Below, one piece after another: positions 1 through 6,265 of a stretch of 10,916 nucleotides of DNA (the stretch's first letter is position 1; each line of letters opens with the position of its first letter). Made by a program: the position numbers and the translations under genes. This DNA is from an uncultured bacterium. GTDB taxonomy: Bacteria > Actinomycetota > Coriobacteriia > Coriobacteriales > Coriobacteriaceae. The stretch covers positions 1 through 10,916 of the forward strand of contig CAJMRN010000069.1 in NCBI GenBank assembly GCA_905215815.1. Direction: 5' to 3'. The notes under the pieces are model-generated. The model was not told where the DNA came from, searched no databases, and worked only from the letters and a program-made list of their open reading frames with translations.

Positions 1-23
1 GTTTCCTGCTCTACAGTCCTGCT

Positions 24-60
24 CACGACGGAGGCCACATTAAGTGGCCTCCTGTTCGTG
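24..60. other. Strong hairpin, possible terminator of an upstream gene
   Basis: Bases 30-38 (GGAGGCCAC) pair perfectly with 44-52 around a 5-base loop (ATTAA), and an outer 5-bp helix (24-28 with 56-60) extends the stem across a small internal loop. No T-run follows on + and only a weak one is seen on minus, so a canonical intrinsic terminator is not supported. It could be the 3' hairpin of a gene outside the window or part of a structured RNA. A smaller CCCCG/CGGGG stem lies at 90-105. No convincing protein gene exists between 1 and 304. Confidence 0.4.
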
Positions 61-125
61 CGGAACTCGCGATAAACCTAAGCCGGTGTCCCCGCTCTCC
101 CGGGGCCTGTGGTTACTTGGTTGTT

Positions 126-253
126 GCATGCGGCTCGCTTTTCGGAACAGGGCTGATAATTCTAGATGCAAGGCGCTCTTGGTCGTTATGGGCCTGGGGC
201 GTCTGTCTTATATAGGTAGATTCCTTGCGGGTTCGAATCCCTCCGCATGCCCA
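126..253 (+). other. Orphan tRNA-3'-end-like sequence (T-arm plus acceptor), not a full tRNA
   Basis: Bases 227-243 look like a tRNA T-arm: a TTCGAAT loop at 232-238 with a GCGGG/CCCTC stem containing one C-T mismatch. An acceptor-like strand follows at 244-250 and CCA can be read at 251-253. The acceptor strand with its 5' neighbour (CCGCATGC, 243-250) has a perfect complement, GCATGCGG, at 126-133. The 126-base span is too long for a cloverleaf, and I could not find D or anticodon arms inside it. Since GCATGC is itself palindromic, the distant match is weaker than it looks. It may be a tRNA remnant, an attachment-site scar, or part of another structured RNA. I looked for a tmRNA tag ending in ALAA and found none. 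Confidence 0.3.
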
Positions 254-254
254 C

Positions 255-291
255 GAAAAAGCGCTCCAGGTTCATAAGAGCCTGGAGCGCT
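255..291 (-). terminator. Intrinsic terminator downstream of tRNA-Gln (probably bidirectional)
   Basis: A perfect 11-bp stem (260-270 with 281-291) encloses a 10-base loop. Read on the minus strand it is followed by TTTTT (255-259), a canonical Rho-independent terminator for the tRNA-Gln transcript. On the + strand the hairpin is followed by a weaker T-rich stretch ending TTCTTT, so it may also stop transcripts from the tRNA-like region facing it. Confidence 0.75.
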
Positions 292-304
292 ATGTTCTTT
301 GGGG

Positions 305-376
305 CTGGGACGGAGGGATTCGAACCCCCAACAGCCGGCACCAAAAACCGGAGTTCTACCGTTGAACTACGTCCCA
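305..376 (-). tRNA. tRNA-Gln (anticodon UUG)
   Basis: The minus strand folds into a complete 72-nt cloverleaf. It has a 7-bp acceptor (TGGGACG with CGTCCCA), a D-arm GTTC/GAAC with GG in the loop, an anticodon stem CCGGT/GCCGG around loop TTTTGGT, so the anticodon is TTG, a 5-base variable region, and a T-arm with loop TTCGAAT. The discriminator base is G. CCA is not encoded, because CCC follows. The CCGGTTTTTG stretch is typical of tRNA-Gln. It lies 38 bases downstream of the CwlM-like gene; that gap holds a small GTTGC/GCAAC hairpin (386-401) and no clear separate promoter, so cotranscription is possible. Confidence 0.93.
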
Positions 377-414
377 ATGTGTGGTGTTGCCCAAAAGCAA
401 CCCGTTTAGTTTAC

Positions 415-1320
415 CTAATCTGCGAGGGCATCGCAAACGCCATCGAGCAGGCGTACGGCGAGTGTCTGCGCATCACTTGCGGTGAAGGTTCCGTTGTAGC
501 GCGTCATGCCCGTGAGCTCAATGCGGATGCGCGCGGGCTTTTGCTGCGCGGCGACATTGGCGGTGCGGATGCGCTGTGCAAGGTTGTGACACTCGGCAAG
601 GGCGATCGTGGCGCGCGGCGCAGCATCTGCGGGCAGCTCATCGCTTGCGATCTCGAGCACCAGATCCACGTCGGTCGGAACCTCGGAATCGCAAAGCATC
701 ATGCCGCTGCTGTCGGTCGTCGCCGTGGCGATGTTCCACATGCGCGATGCAACGCTACGCGCGATGGGGTCCTCACCGATGACGGCAATCTGGAAGCGTT
801 CGAGAACGTTGGCGGCGCGGGCAAAGCCGATGCGCGACTCGGCCTCGGTAACCGAGGGCTTGCCCTCCCACACGTGATGCAGGCGGTTGATATAGGCGTA
901 GGTATCCTGGAACGCCATGCCATCGGCAAACAGGCCGACATTTTCTTGGAACTGCTGCAGAGCGGCCTCGGTGTGCGGGCCAAAATAGCCGTCGTCCTCA
1001 CCGCAGGCAAAGCCCAAAACGTTGAGCGCCCTCTGCAGGGCCTGAACGTCGGCACCATGGAAATTTGGCATACGCAGATAGAGCGTACGATCGCCCAGTT
1101 TATACGAGGCGTCGACCAGGGCACTCCAGCAGGGAATGTCAACGGCGTGACCGGCGGCAAGACCGCTGTCGAGCCTAAAGGTGCCAACGGCCTGCTCGGT
1201 GGTGGCGCCAAAGCGCTTATCGGCGACCTCGGTGTCATCGATTGTATAGCCGAGCTGCAGAAGGCGGGACTGGACGTCCTCGACGGCTGCTCCCTGCATG
1301 CCCGTTGTAATAGGTTCCAT
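415..1320 (-). CDS. CwlM-like protein: two peptidoglycan-binding domains plus degenerate amidase-like C-terminus
   Basis: The 301-residue protein has no signal peptide or membrane segment. Two PG_binding_1-type repeats are visible at about 8-72 and 79-147; the second carries the typical LQRALNVLGF and DGYFGPHTEAALQQFQ stretches. The junction ASYKLGDRTLY (71-81) closely resembles the same region of mycobacterial CwlM (Rv3915), as recalled from that sequence. CwlM is a cytoplasmic amidase homologue known to activate MurA when phosphorylated by PknB. Here the C-terminal part (about 176-301) is much shorter than an Amidase_3 domain and lacks the zinc-binding His/Glu/His motifs, although a strand-helix pattern can still be followed. 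A regulatory rather than hydrolytic role is inferred. The ATG is preceded on the minus strand by GAAAGGGG with 7-bp spacing. An ordinary peptidoglycan-binding protein is the alternative. Confidence 0.85.
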   Translation of the reverse strand: MEPITTGMQGAAVEDVQSRLLQLGYTIDDTEVADKRFGATTEQAVGTFRLDSGLAAGHAVDIPCWSALVDASYKLGDRTLYLRMPNFHGADVQALQRALNVLGFACGEDDGYFGPHTEAALQQFQENVGLFADGMAFQDTYAYINRLHHVWEGKPSVTEAESRIGFARAANVLERFQIAVIGEDPIARSVASRMWNIATATTDSSGMMLCDSEVPTDVDLVLEIASDELPADAAPRATIALAECHNLAQRIRTANVAAQQKPARIRIELTGMTRYNGTFTASDAQTLAVRLLDGVCDALAD

Positions 1321-1387
1321 GAACGAACCCCTTTCGGCGTACCATTCGTACTATTTGAGCGTGTGTCGGATAGACAACGCAAAGGGA

Positions 1388-1401
1388 TGCATAAACATGC
1401 A
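1388..1401. promoter_or_regulatory. Palindrome in the promoter region of the CwlM-like gene
   Basis: TGCAT-AAAC-ATGCA, with 5-bp arms and a 4-bp centre, lies 68-81 bp upstream of the ATG at 1320. The spacing suits an operator or promoter-overlapping site. On the minus strand a weak TTGCTA / 18 bp / TATGCA pair overlaps it. Neither a factor nor a transcription start can be assigned. Confidence 0.25.
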
Positions 1402-1458
1402 CTCAACAGTGTAGCAAGTTGTACCCAAATACGCTGCTGACAGGTTTTATAACCCCCG

Positions 1459-2484
1459 CTAGTTGAGTCGCTCCACAAAGAAATCTGCCATGGAGAGGAA
1501 CAGCTCGCGTGCGTGCGGATCAAGCTCAACGTTTTCGATGGCCGCTTTGGCTTTAGCGGTCAGGTCGAGCGCGTAAGTGTGGGCGTAATCGATGGAGCCG
1601 GTCTGCTGGAAGATCTCCACGGCGCGTGCAAGTTGCACGGGGTCCTCGGTGCCCGAGGAAAGGATTGCCTCGACCTCGTCGTGATAACGCTCGTCTGACA
1701 GGGCGTGCACGGCGACGAGGGTGCGCTTGCCCTCTGTGATATCGGTGCGGAAGTCCTTGTTGGCGGCCTCTTTGGTGCCGATCAAGTTGAGCAGGTCGTC
1801 TTGAATTTGGAAGGCAAGGCCCGTGTGCAGGCCAAAGGCGCGCAGCGCCTCAATCTGCTCCTCGCTGCCGCCGCCGATAATGGCTCCGGCGGCAAGTGGC
1901 GTGGCTCCGCTGTAGTACGCGGTCTTGTGCGTCGCCATGTCCAGATAATCGTCGACCGAGATGTCAAAGCGCCCGTCGCGGACCCAACCCAGGTCGAGCG
2001 CCTGACCCTCGATGGTTCGGACGATCATCTCGGTGAGCTCGTTGAGCACGCGGAGTTTCACGTCTGCCTCGAGCGTGGGGTCGTCGAGAACCGTCTTGGT
2101 GACCATGGTGAGCGCTAGGTCGCCGCAGTTGATGGCAAGCCCCGTGCCCTCGGTAAGGTGCATGCAGGGCTTGCCGCGACGCAGTTGGCCGTTGTCGGCG
2201 ATGTCGTCATGGATAAGCGCTCCCGATTGAAAGTGCTCGATAGCTGCCGCCGCGCTGCGGGCGCTCTCAAAGCTGCCGCCTACCGCGGTGGCGGCGAGCA
2301 TGCAGATGAGCGGGCGGTGGCGCTTGCCGGCATTGGCCGTAAATGCCGAGAGCGGGGTATACAGGTAACGCTCGATATCGGCGGAAGTTGCCTGTCCGTC
2401 AAAGAACGTGGCCAGATAGTCGTTAATCTGGTCAAAGTGCTGGGCTAAAAAGCTGGTAAACGGACTGGACACGGGTTCTCGCAT
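1459..2484 (-). CDS. Polyprenyl (probably geranylgeranyl or longer) diphosphate synthase
   Basis: A 341-residue all-helical trans-isoprenyl diphosphate synthase that would condense isopentenyl diphosphate with allylic diphosphates in the cytosol, feeding quinone, carotenoid or other prenyl-lipid synthesis. Visible motifs are GKRHRP (53-58), the first aspartate-rich motif DDIAD (93-97) followed by R102 R103, K187 T188, FQIQDD (225-230) with the second motif as DDLLN (229-233), and EGKRT (251-255). The last Asp of DDxxD is Asn here, as in some GGPP synthases. Small residues (Gly88, Ala89) ahead of the first motif suggest a product longer than C15; chain length cannot be fixed by eye. The ATG has only a weak, very close GAAAG ahead of it, and GTG at codon 5 is an alternative start. 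It is 116 bp downstream of the PTS fusion gene and 138 bp upstream of the CwlM-like gene. Confidence 0.92.
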   Translation of the reverse strand: MREPVSSPFTSFLAQHFDQINDYLATFFDGQATSADIERYLYTPLSAFTANAGKRHRPLICMLAATAVGGSFESARSAAAAIEHFQSGALIHDDIADNGQLRRGKPCMHLTEGTGLAINCGDLALTMVTKTVLDDPTLEADVKLRVLNELTEMIVRTIEGQALDLGWVRDGRFDISVDDYLDMATHKTAYYSGATPLAAGAIIGGGSEEQIEALRAFGLHTGLAFQIQDDLLNLIGTKEAANKDFRTDITEGKRTLVAVHALSDERYHDEVEAILSSGTEDPVQLARAVEIFQQTGSIDYAHTYALDLTAKAKAAIENVELDPHARELFLSMADFFVERLN

Positions 2485-2600
2485 TCTTTCTTAGGTTGCA
2501 CCGTTGCATTATGCAGACTACATATTGCCACATTGGGGCGTCGAGCGCGGCGGTTGAAGACGATTGAGTCTTGCGGTCGCAAACGCGGCAAGGGGCTCGG

Positions 2601-5054
2601 CTAGATAAGCCCAAAGTGTTCGAGCGCGGTGACGACGCCGTCGTGGTCGAAGCTGTCGGTTACGTAGTCGGCCTTTTCCTTGAGGAAGTCCGGCGCGTTG
2701 CCCATGGCGATGCCAACATCGACCGCCTCCATGAGGGCGATGTCGTTGCTCGCGTCGCCAATGCCATATACGGTGCCGTGGTCTGGTCCCAGGGCGTCAA
2801 GCACAGCCTTGATTCCGGCCCGTTTGGTGCACTCGCGCGGCGAGATTTCTGTGACCTCGAGCTCGAGCTCGTTGAGGCAGAGCAGAGGTCCAAGCTCTTC
2901 ATCTTGGGCGATGCGGTTGGCAAGTGGTGTGGACATAAGAATTTTATAGGCGTTGTAGTGCTCAAGTTGCGTGACGGCGTCGCCCACGGTGCGTGCGTAT
3001 CCGTACGTCTCGGGGGCATCTGCACTCATGCGCACGACGCGATCGATGCCCTCAAAGCGAATGACCTCGCCCGATTGCTCGAGATAGGGGGCGAGGCGCT
3101 GTAACATGCCGGGGCTTATGGCAGCGTTTCGCACGACGCGCCCCTCGAGTTCGGCGTAACCGCCCGCGAGGCACACGACGCCTGCCCACGGCAGTTCGAG
3201 CAGCTTGGGGTGGATGCAGCTGAGGGTGCGCCCCGTACAGATAAAAGCTTTGTTGCCGTTGGCGACAAACGTGCGAATTGCCTGTGCAACCGTCTCGTTG
3301 GGATAGGGGGAAAGATCTCGCTCGCCCTCGGGGAGCTCTTGGGCAAGTTTGGGATCTTGCCAGGCGAGCGTACCGTCGATGTCGAAGAAGCAGACATTGC
3401 CATACTTTTTGGCGCCATCGCCGGCATGAAAAGGCGAGGCGGCGAATGCAAAACCCGGTTCGAGTCCCATAATCTGATCAAAGTGTTCTTTGACGCGGGG
3501 TACCGAGATGCCGATGATTACCTGAGCGGTCTTGCCGGTGACGATGAGGCCTTTGGCACCCGCTGCGACAAAGGTCGCATTGTCCGCGACGATGGAGGGA
3601 TCCACGACTTCGACGCGCAGACGCGTGGCGCAGTTGGTTGCGCCCGCAATGTTGGAGACGCCGCCCAGAAGCGTCACAACCTGCTCGGCGAGGAGATGAT
3701 CTTGTGAGGCTTGGTTGCCGGAAGCGCCGGTTTTGGATGAGCGCTTTTCGTCAACGTCGTTTCCCGTCAAGCGTGAGAGCGCTGCGTTGCTGGCGATATG
3801 GTCCTCGCGTCCCGGGGTTTTAAGGTCAAAGGTCAGGATAAGACCTCGAAAGCTCAGAAAGAAGATGACGCTAAAGATGAGTCCGATTCCGAGCGCCAAA
3901 AGGTAGGAGCCGGCATGCATTCGCATAAGTGGGATGAAGTTGAAGGCCGTCATTTCCATGAGACCGCCTGAGAAGATGCCGACGATACCGAAGAGGTTCA
4001 TGGTCATGGCAAGGCAGGAGGATAGGACGGCGTAGAGCAAAAAGAGTCCGGGATAGGTGAACATAAAGAGAAACTCGAGCGGCTCGGTGACGCCGCAGAC
4101 CACCGAGGCGACGATGGCGGGCAAAAGGATGGCCTTAAGGCCGGCCCGGCGTTCGGGTTTGGCGGTGAAATAGAATGCTGCCGCGATGGCGGGAAGGCCA
4201 AAGAGCTTACTCCAGCCGGTGGCGGTAAAACCTGCCCAGGGTGCAAGTTCATTTAAAGGGCGCGTGCTATGGGAGAGAATGGGGAGGAGGTTGGTCCACG
4301 TGGCGTAAATACCGTCGTGAATGACCAGATTGTCGTAATAGATGGGCATGTAGAGCAAATGGTGCAAGCCCATGGGTTCGAGCGCGCGTTCCAAAAACAC
4401 AAAGACGCCCACGCCGAAGGGACCGACGCCCACAAGTGCGTGGCGCAGCGTTTCGGTCACAGCGTATACGAAGGGCACGATGGCGGCCGAGATAGCGGCA
4501 AGGGCAAACACGGCAAAAAAGCTGATGAGGTAGACCAGCGAGGAGCCCGAGAAGGTGCCGAGCCAATCGGGAACCTTGGCATCGTAGAAGCGGTCATGGA
4601 TGGCGACGACGGTTGCCGATACCGCCAGCGGGCCGATAATGCCGGTGTCGAGCGTCTTGATGCCGTCGATGACGGCGATACCACTGGCGGGGGTCAAAGA
4701 TGCCGGGTACTTAAGTCCAAGGTTGTCTCCGCTCAGCTTAATGATCTCGCTCAAAAAGAAGCAGTAGGCAAAATAGGCCACGAGCGCCTCGAAGCAGCAG
4801 CGTGCCGGTTGCTTTTGGGCAAGACCGATGGGCAGCGCTACGGCAAAAAGGAGCGGGAGGCGTTTAAAGACCGTCCACGAGCCGCGCTGGATGATGGTCC
4901 AAAAAACGTACCAAGGGGTTCCGTATACGGCGAGATCGCCGACGATGTCCACAGTCGTTGCGAGAGCGGAGACGCCGACCATGAAGCCTGATATAGAAAA
5001 CAGCATGGCGGGCGCGAACATTGCCCCGCCAAAGCGTTGGATTTTTTGCAGCAT
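2601..5054 (-). CDS. PTS alpha-glucoside-type EIIC-EIIB fused to a HAD-IIB (Cof-like) phosphatase
   Basis: One uninterrupted 817-residue frame holds three modules. Residues 1-415 are a multi-span EIIC of the glucose/alpha-glucoside family: the start MLQKIQRFGGAMF resembles GlvC, GLHH is at 229-232 and the sugar-site motif GVTEPLEF at 321-328. Residues 455-530 are EIIB with the phosphorylated cysteine Cys475 in NCATRLR. Residues 552-817 are a HAD-IIB hydrolase with all catalytic motifs: DIDGT (nucleophile Asp558, Asp560), Thr607 in CTGR, Lys744 and GDASND (Asp767, Asp771). A flexible linker (about 416-452) joins EIIC to EIIB. EIIA is absent and must come from elsewhere. The protein should import and phosphorylate a glucoside; the phosphatase may act on that product. 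Start: GAGAGG 6 bp ahead of the ATG. It is divergent from the GntR gene. The sugar is unproven; trehalose or maltose-like sugars are candidates. Confidence 0.93.
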   Translation of the reverse strand: MLQKIQRFGGAMFAPAMLFSISGFMVGVSALATTVDIVGDLAVYGTPWYVFWTIIQRGSWTVFKRLPLLFAVALPIGLAQKQPARCCFEALVAYFAYCFFLSEIIKLSGDNLGLKYPASLTPASGIAVIDGIKTLDTGIIGPLAVSATVVAIHDRFYDAKVPDWLGTFSGSSLVYLISFFAVFALAAISAAIVPFVYAVTETLRHALVGVGPFGVGVFVFLERALEPMGLHHLLYMPIYYDNLVIHDGIYATWTNLLPILSHSTRPLNELAPWAGFTATGWSKLFGLPAIAAAFYFTAKPERRAGLKAILLPAIVASVVCGVTEPLEFLFMFTYPGLFLLYAVLSSCLAMTMNLFGIVGIFSGGLMEMTAFNFIPLMRMHAGSYLLALGIGLIFSVIFFLSFRGLILTFDLKTPGREDHIASNAALSRLTGNDVDEKRSSKTGASGNQASQDHLLAEQVVTLLGGVSNIAGATNCATRLRVEVVDPSIVADNATFVAAGAKGLIVTGKTAQVIIGISVPRVKEHFDQIMGLEPGFAFAASPFHAGDGAKKYGNVCFFDIDGTLAWQDPKLAQELPEGERDLSPYPNETVAQAIRTFVANGNKAFICTGRTLSCIHPKLLELPWAGVVCLAGGYAELEGRVVRNAAISPGMLQRLAPYLEQSGEVIRFEGIDRVVRMSADAPETYGYARTVGDAVTQLEHYNAYKILMSTPLANRIAQDEELGPLLCLNELELEVTEISPRECTKRAGIKAVLDALGPDHGTVYGIGDASNDIALMEAVDVGIAMGNAPDFLKEKADYVTDSFDHDGVVTALEHFGLI

Positions 5055-5095
5055 GTTCTGCCTCTCGACCGTAAGCCCGCCATGTCTGCGGTGGA

Positions 5096-5107
5096 ACGTT
5101 TGAACAA
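5096..5107 (-). promoter_or_regulatory. TreR-like operator box A (PTS gene promoter)
   Basis: On the minus strand this reads TTGTTCAAACGT. It shares the core TTGTTYAWAC with boxes B, C and D, and lies just downstream of a TACAAT hexamer and 41 bp ahead of the PTS fusion start. A repressor bound here would block initiation. Binding by the neighbouring GntR protein is inferred. Confidence 0.55.
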
Positions 5108-5114
5108 TGAGTTA

Positions 5115-5120
5115 ATTGTA
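5115..5120 (-). promoter_or_regulatory. Possible -10 hexamer of the PTS fusion gene
   Basis: TACAAT on the minus strand, 60 bp ahead of the ATG at 5054 and 7 bp before box A. No good -35 hexamer is found at the expected distance, so this is tentative and would suit an activator-dependent or weak promoter. Confidence 0.3.
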
Positions 5121-5217
5121 GGGGAGTGAGCGTTCGCCGCATTGATGGTTTTGATTCGAGTCGATTGGAGCATCATGGGCGCCGTTGACAGTTAATAATC
5201 GTTGCTTTGCCGATAAT

Positions 5218-5229
5218 CGGTTTAAACAA
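5218..5229. promoter_or_regulatory. TreR-like operator box B (regulator promoter)
   Basis: The centre GTTTAAAC (5220-5227) is an exact GT-N-TA-N-AC palindrome, the half-site arrangement known for HutC-subfamily GntR proteins. On the minus strand the 12-mer reads TTGTTTAAACCG, matching the core of the other boxes. It overlaps the predicted -35 of the GntR gene, which would give autorepression. A second small palindrome, CCGAT-A-ATCGG, abuts it at 5210-5220. Confidence 0.6.
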
Positions 5230-5248
5230 CTTTAAGAAATGCTATCCT
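5221..5248 (+). promoter_or_regulatory. Predicted promoter of the GntR regulator gene
   Basis: An extended -10 element, TGCTATCCT (5240-5248), is preceded after 16 bp by a weak -35, TTTAAA (5221-5226), which sits inside box B. Transcription would begin near 5255, about 27 bp before the start codon. A consensus-like TTGACA at 5185-5190 has no -10 at proper spacing. Confidence 0.45.
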
Positions 5249-5281
5249 GCCTAGCCATACATATTCATTAGAGGTGAAGTC

Positions 5282-6001
5282 ATGCCAAAAGCGATATACG
5301 AAGGAATCTACCGAGAAATACGCTCGCGCATCATTAATGGGACCTATGCGTTTCAGGAGATGCTGCCAACTGAAGCCGAGCTGACCGCGGAATTTGGCTG
5401 CACGCGCAATACCGTTCGACGCGCCTTGAGCATGCTGGCCGACCAGATGTTTGTGCAGCCTATACACGGCAAGGGCGTGCGCGTTATTTGGCTCAAGGGC
5501 GAAACCGACATGCTGGGCGCACTCGAGGAAGTCGAGTCGTTTGGCGAATTTGCAAAGCGCAACAATGCCGTTGCATCGACGGACGTTAAGTCTTTTGAGC
5601 ATTTGATTTGCACCGAGCAGCTCTCTCGTTGTCTGGGCTTTAAGGTGGGCGAGGAGTTGATTCGCGTGGTGCGCGTCCGAAGCCTTAACGGCAATGCGCG
5701 CCAAGTAGACCATGGTTACTTTTTGGAGTCGATCGCCAAAGGCCTGACGCCCGAGATCGCGGCAGATTCTATTTACGGCTATCTGGAGCACAAGCGCGGT
5801 GTCAAAGTGATGGCGAGCCGTCGTACGGTGAGTGTCGAGCTCGCCAACGATGAGGACTGCAGCTATCTTGACCTCGGCAAATACAACTGCGTTGCCGTCA
5901 TGGAGAGCCAGTCGTACACCTCGGATGGCATCTTGTTTGAGGTGACGCACACTCGCACACACCCCGAGATCTTCCACTACCGCGTCAACTCCAAGCGATA
6001 G
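5282..6001 (+). CDS. GntR/HutC-family transcriptional regulator, TreR-like
   Basis: A 239-residue cytosolic repressor. Residues 4-68 form the winged helix-turn-helix: LPTEAELTAEFGCTRNTVRRAL is the GntR signature and GKG (63-65) marks the wing. Residues about 85-232 form a UTRA effector domain with SIYGYLE (163-169), resembling Bacillus subtilis TreR, which senses trehalose-6-phosphate. The ATG at 5282 follows GAGGTG with good spacing. The gene diverges from the PTS-phosphatase fusion across 227 bp and lies directly upstream of the ABC operon, and matching operator boxes sit in all three promoter regions. Control of both transporters and of its own gene, relieved by a sugar phosphate, is inferred. 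The similarity defines the family well; the exact effector is not certain. Confidence 0.92.
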   Translation: MPKAIYEGIYREIRSRIINGTYAFQEMLPTEAELTAEFGCTRNTVRRALSMLADQMFVQPIHGKGVRVIWLKGETDMLGALEEVESFGEFAKRNNAVASTDVKSFEHLICTEQLSRCLGFKVGEELIRVVRVRSLNGNARQVDHGYFLESIAKGLTPEIAADSIYGYLEHKRGVKVMASRRTVSVELANDEDCSYLDLGKYNCVAVMESQSYTSDGILFEVTHTRTHPEIFHYRVNSKR

Positions 6002-6047
6002 CCGGCCAGCTCGCAGCCTGACGAGACTCATGCCCTCAAAGCGAAAG

Positions 6048-6092
6048 CGCCCGGTCAAACCGACGATGCATCGGCTTGACCGGGCGTTTTCT
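6048..6092 (+). terminator. Intrinsic terminator of the GntR gene
   Basis: Bases 6048-6058 (CGCCCGGTCAA) pair with 6076-6086. After one A-C mismatch, a further 4-bp helix (6060-6063 with 6071-6074) continues the stem, and TTTTCT follows. This separates the regulator from the ABC operon, which therefore needs its own promoter in 6093-6290. Confidence 0.85.
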
Positions 6093-6103
6093 CTGCATTT
6101 GAT

Positions 6104-6124
6104 AACAATTAATTGTTTATACAA
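6104..6124. promoter_or_regulatory. TreR-like operator box C with overlapping palindrome
   Basis: TTGTTTATACAA (6113-6124) has TTGT/ACAA arms and the GT-N-TA-N-AC centre. It differs at one position from TTGTATATACAA, remembered as the B. subtilis tre operator. It overlaps a perfect 14-bp palindrome, AACAATTAATTGTT (6104-6117), which could serve a second factor. TATACA (6118-6123) inside the box could act as a -10, but no matching -35 is evident. Confidence 0.6.
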
Positions 6125-6125
6125 A

Positions 6126-6136
6126 ACTTGTCAAGT
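6126..6136. promoter_or_regulatory. Small palindrome ACTTGTCAAGT between boxes C and D
   Basis: ACTTG-T-CAAGT is a perfect 11-bp inverted repeat starting exactly 60 bp before the ACTTGTT arm of box D at 6186. The shared ACTTGT half-site suggests a related binding site, but it lacks the TTGT-N4-ACAA spacing of the main boxes. The 6137-6184 stretch that follows shows no confident promoter hexamers. Confidence 0.25.
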
Positions 6137-6184
6137 ATCAAGTTGAAATTACCGTTCACCGAAGTTTTTCTACCGCTCTAGTAA

Positions 6185-6202
6185 TACTTGTTCAAACAAG
6201 TA
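6185..6202. promoter_or_regulatory. TreR-like operator box D, perfect 18-bp palindrome
   Basis: TACTTGTT-CA-AACAAGTA is a perfect inverted repeat whose inner 12 bases (6188-6199, TTGTTCAAACAA) match box A in 10 of 12 positions and keep the spacing of box C. A TAATAC hexamer (6182-6187) directly precedes it, so binding would block initiation of the ABC operon. Boxes C and D start 75 bp apart, compatible with two repressor dimers or DNA looping. Confidence 0.6.
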
Positions 6203-6265
6203 GCCAAATAGCGTATCGTACAAATCAGCAAAAGGGGCAAAGTCCCCGAGCCAATCTCCGAAGGC

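Noticed and set aside
1..253. 3' part of a tmRNA gene
   Set aside because: A T-arm-like end is present, but no tag reading frame ending in ALAA is seen, the discriminator is not A, and CCA context is wrong for an alanine-charged RNA.
247..1440. Long + strand frame (397 codons) across tRNA-Gln and the CwlM-like gene
   Set aside because: It starts inside the tRNA-like sequence, runs through tRNA-Gln antisense, and its product resembles no family; it is the shadow of the minus-strand gene, which has clear domains and a ribosome-binding site.
3468..3470. Internal start giving a separate HAD phosphatase
   Set aside because: The ATG at residue 529 has no ribosome-binding site and the frame is continuous from EIIB, so a true fusion is favoured.
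4269..4991. + strand frame (240 codons) within the PTS EIIC region
   Set aside because: Antisense shadow of conserved membrane helices of EIIC, without a ribosome-binding site or family resemblance.
5185..5217. TTGACA (5185-5190) with GATAAT (5212-5217) as the GntR promoter
   Set aside because: The 21-bp spacer is too long for a standard promoter; the extended -10 at 5240-5248 is a better candidate.
5222..6124. Minus-strand frame (300 codons) opposite the GntR gene
   Set aside because: It is a mirror of the GntR coding sequence, running through the terminator and operator regions; the + strand product is a clear HutC-family regulator.
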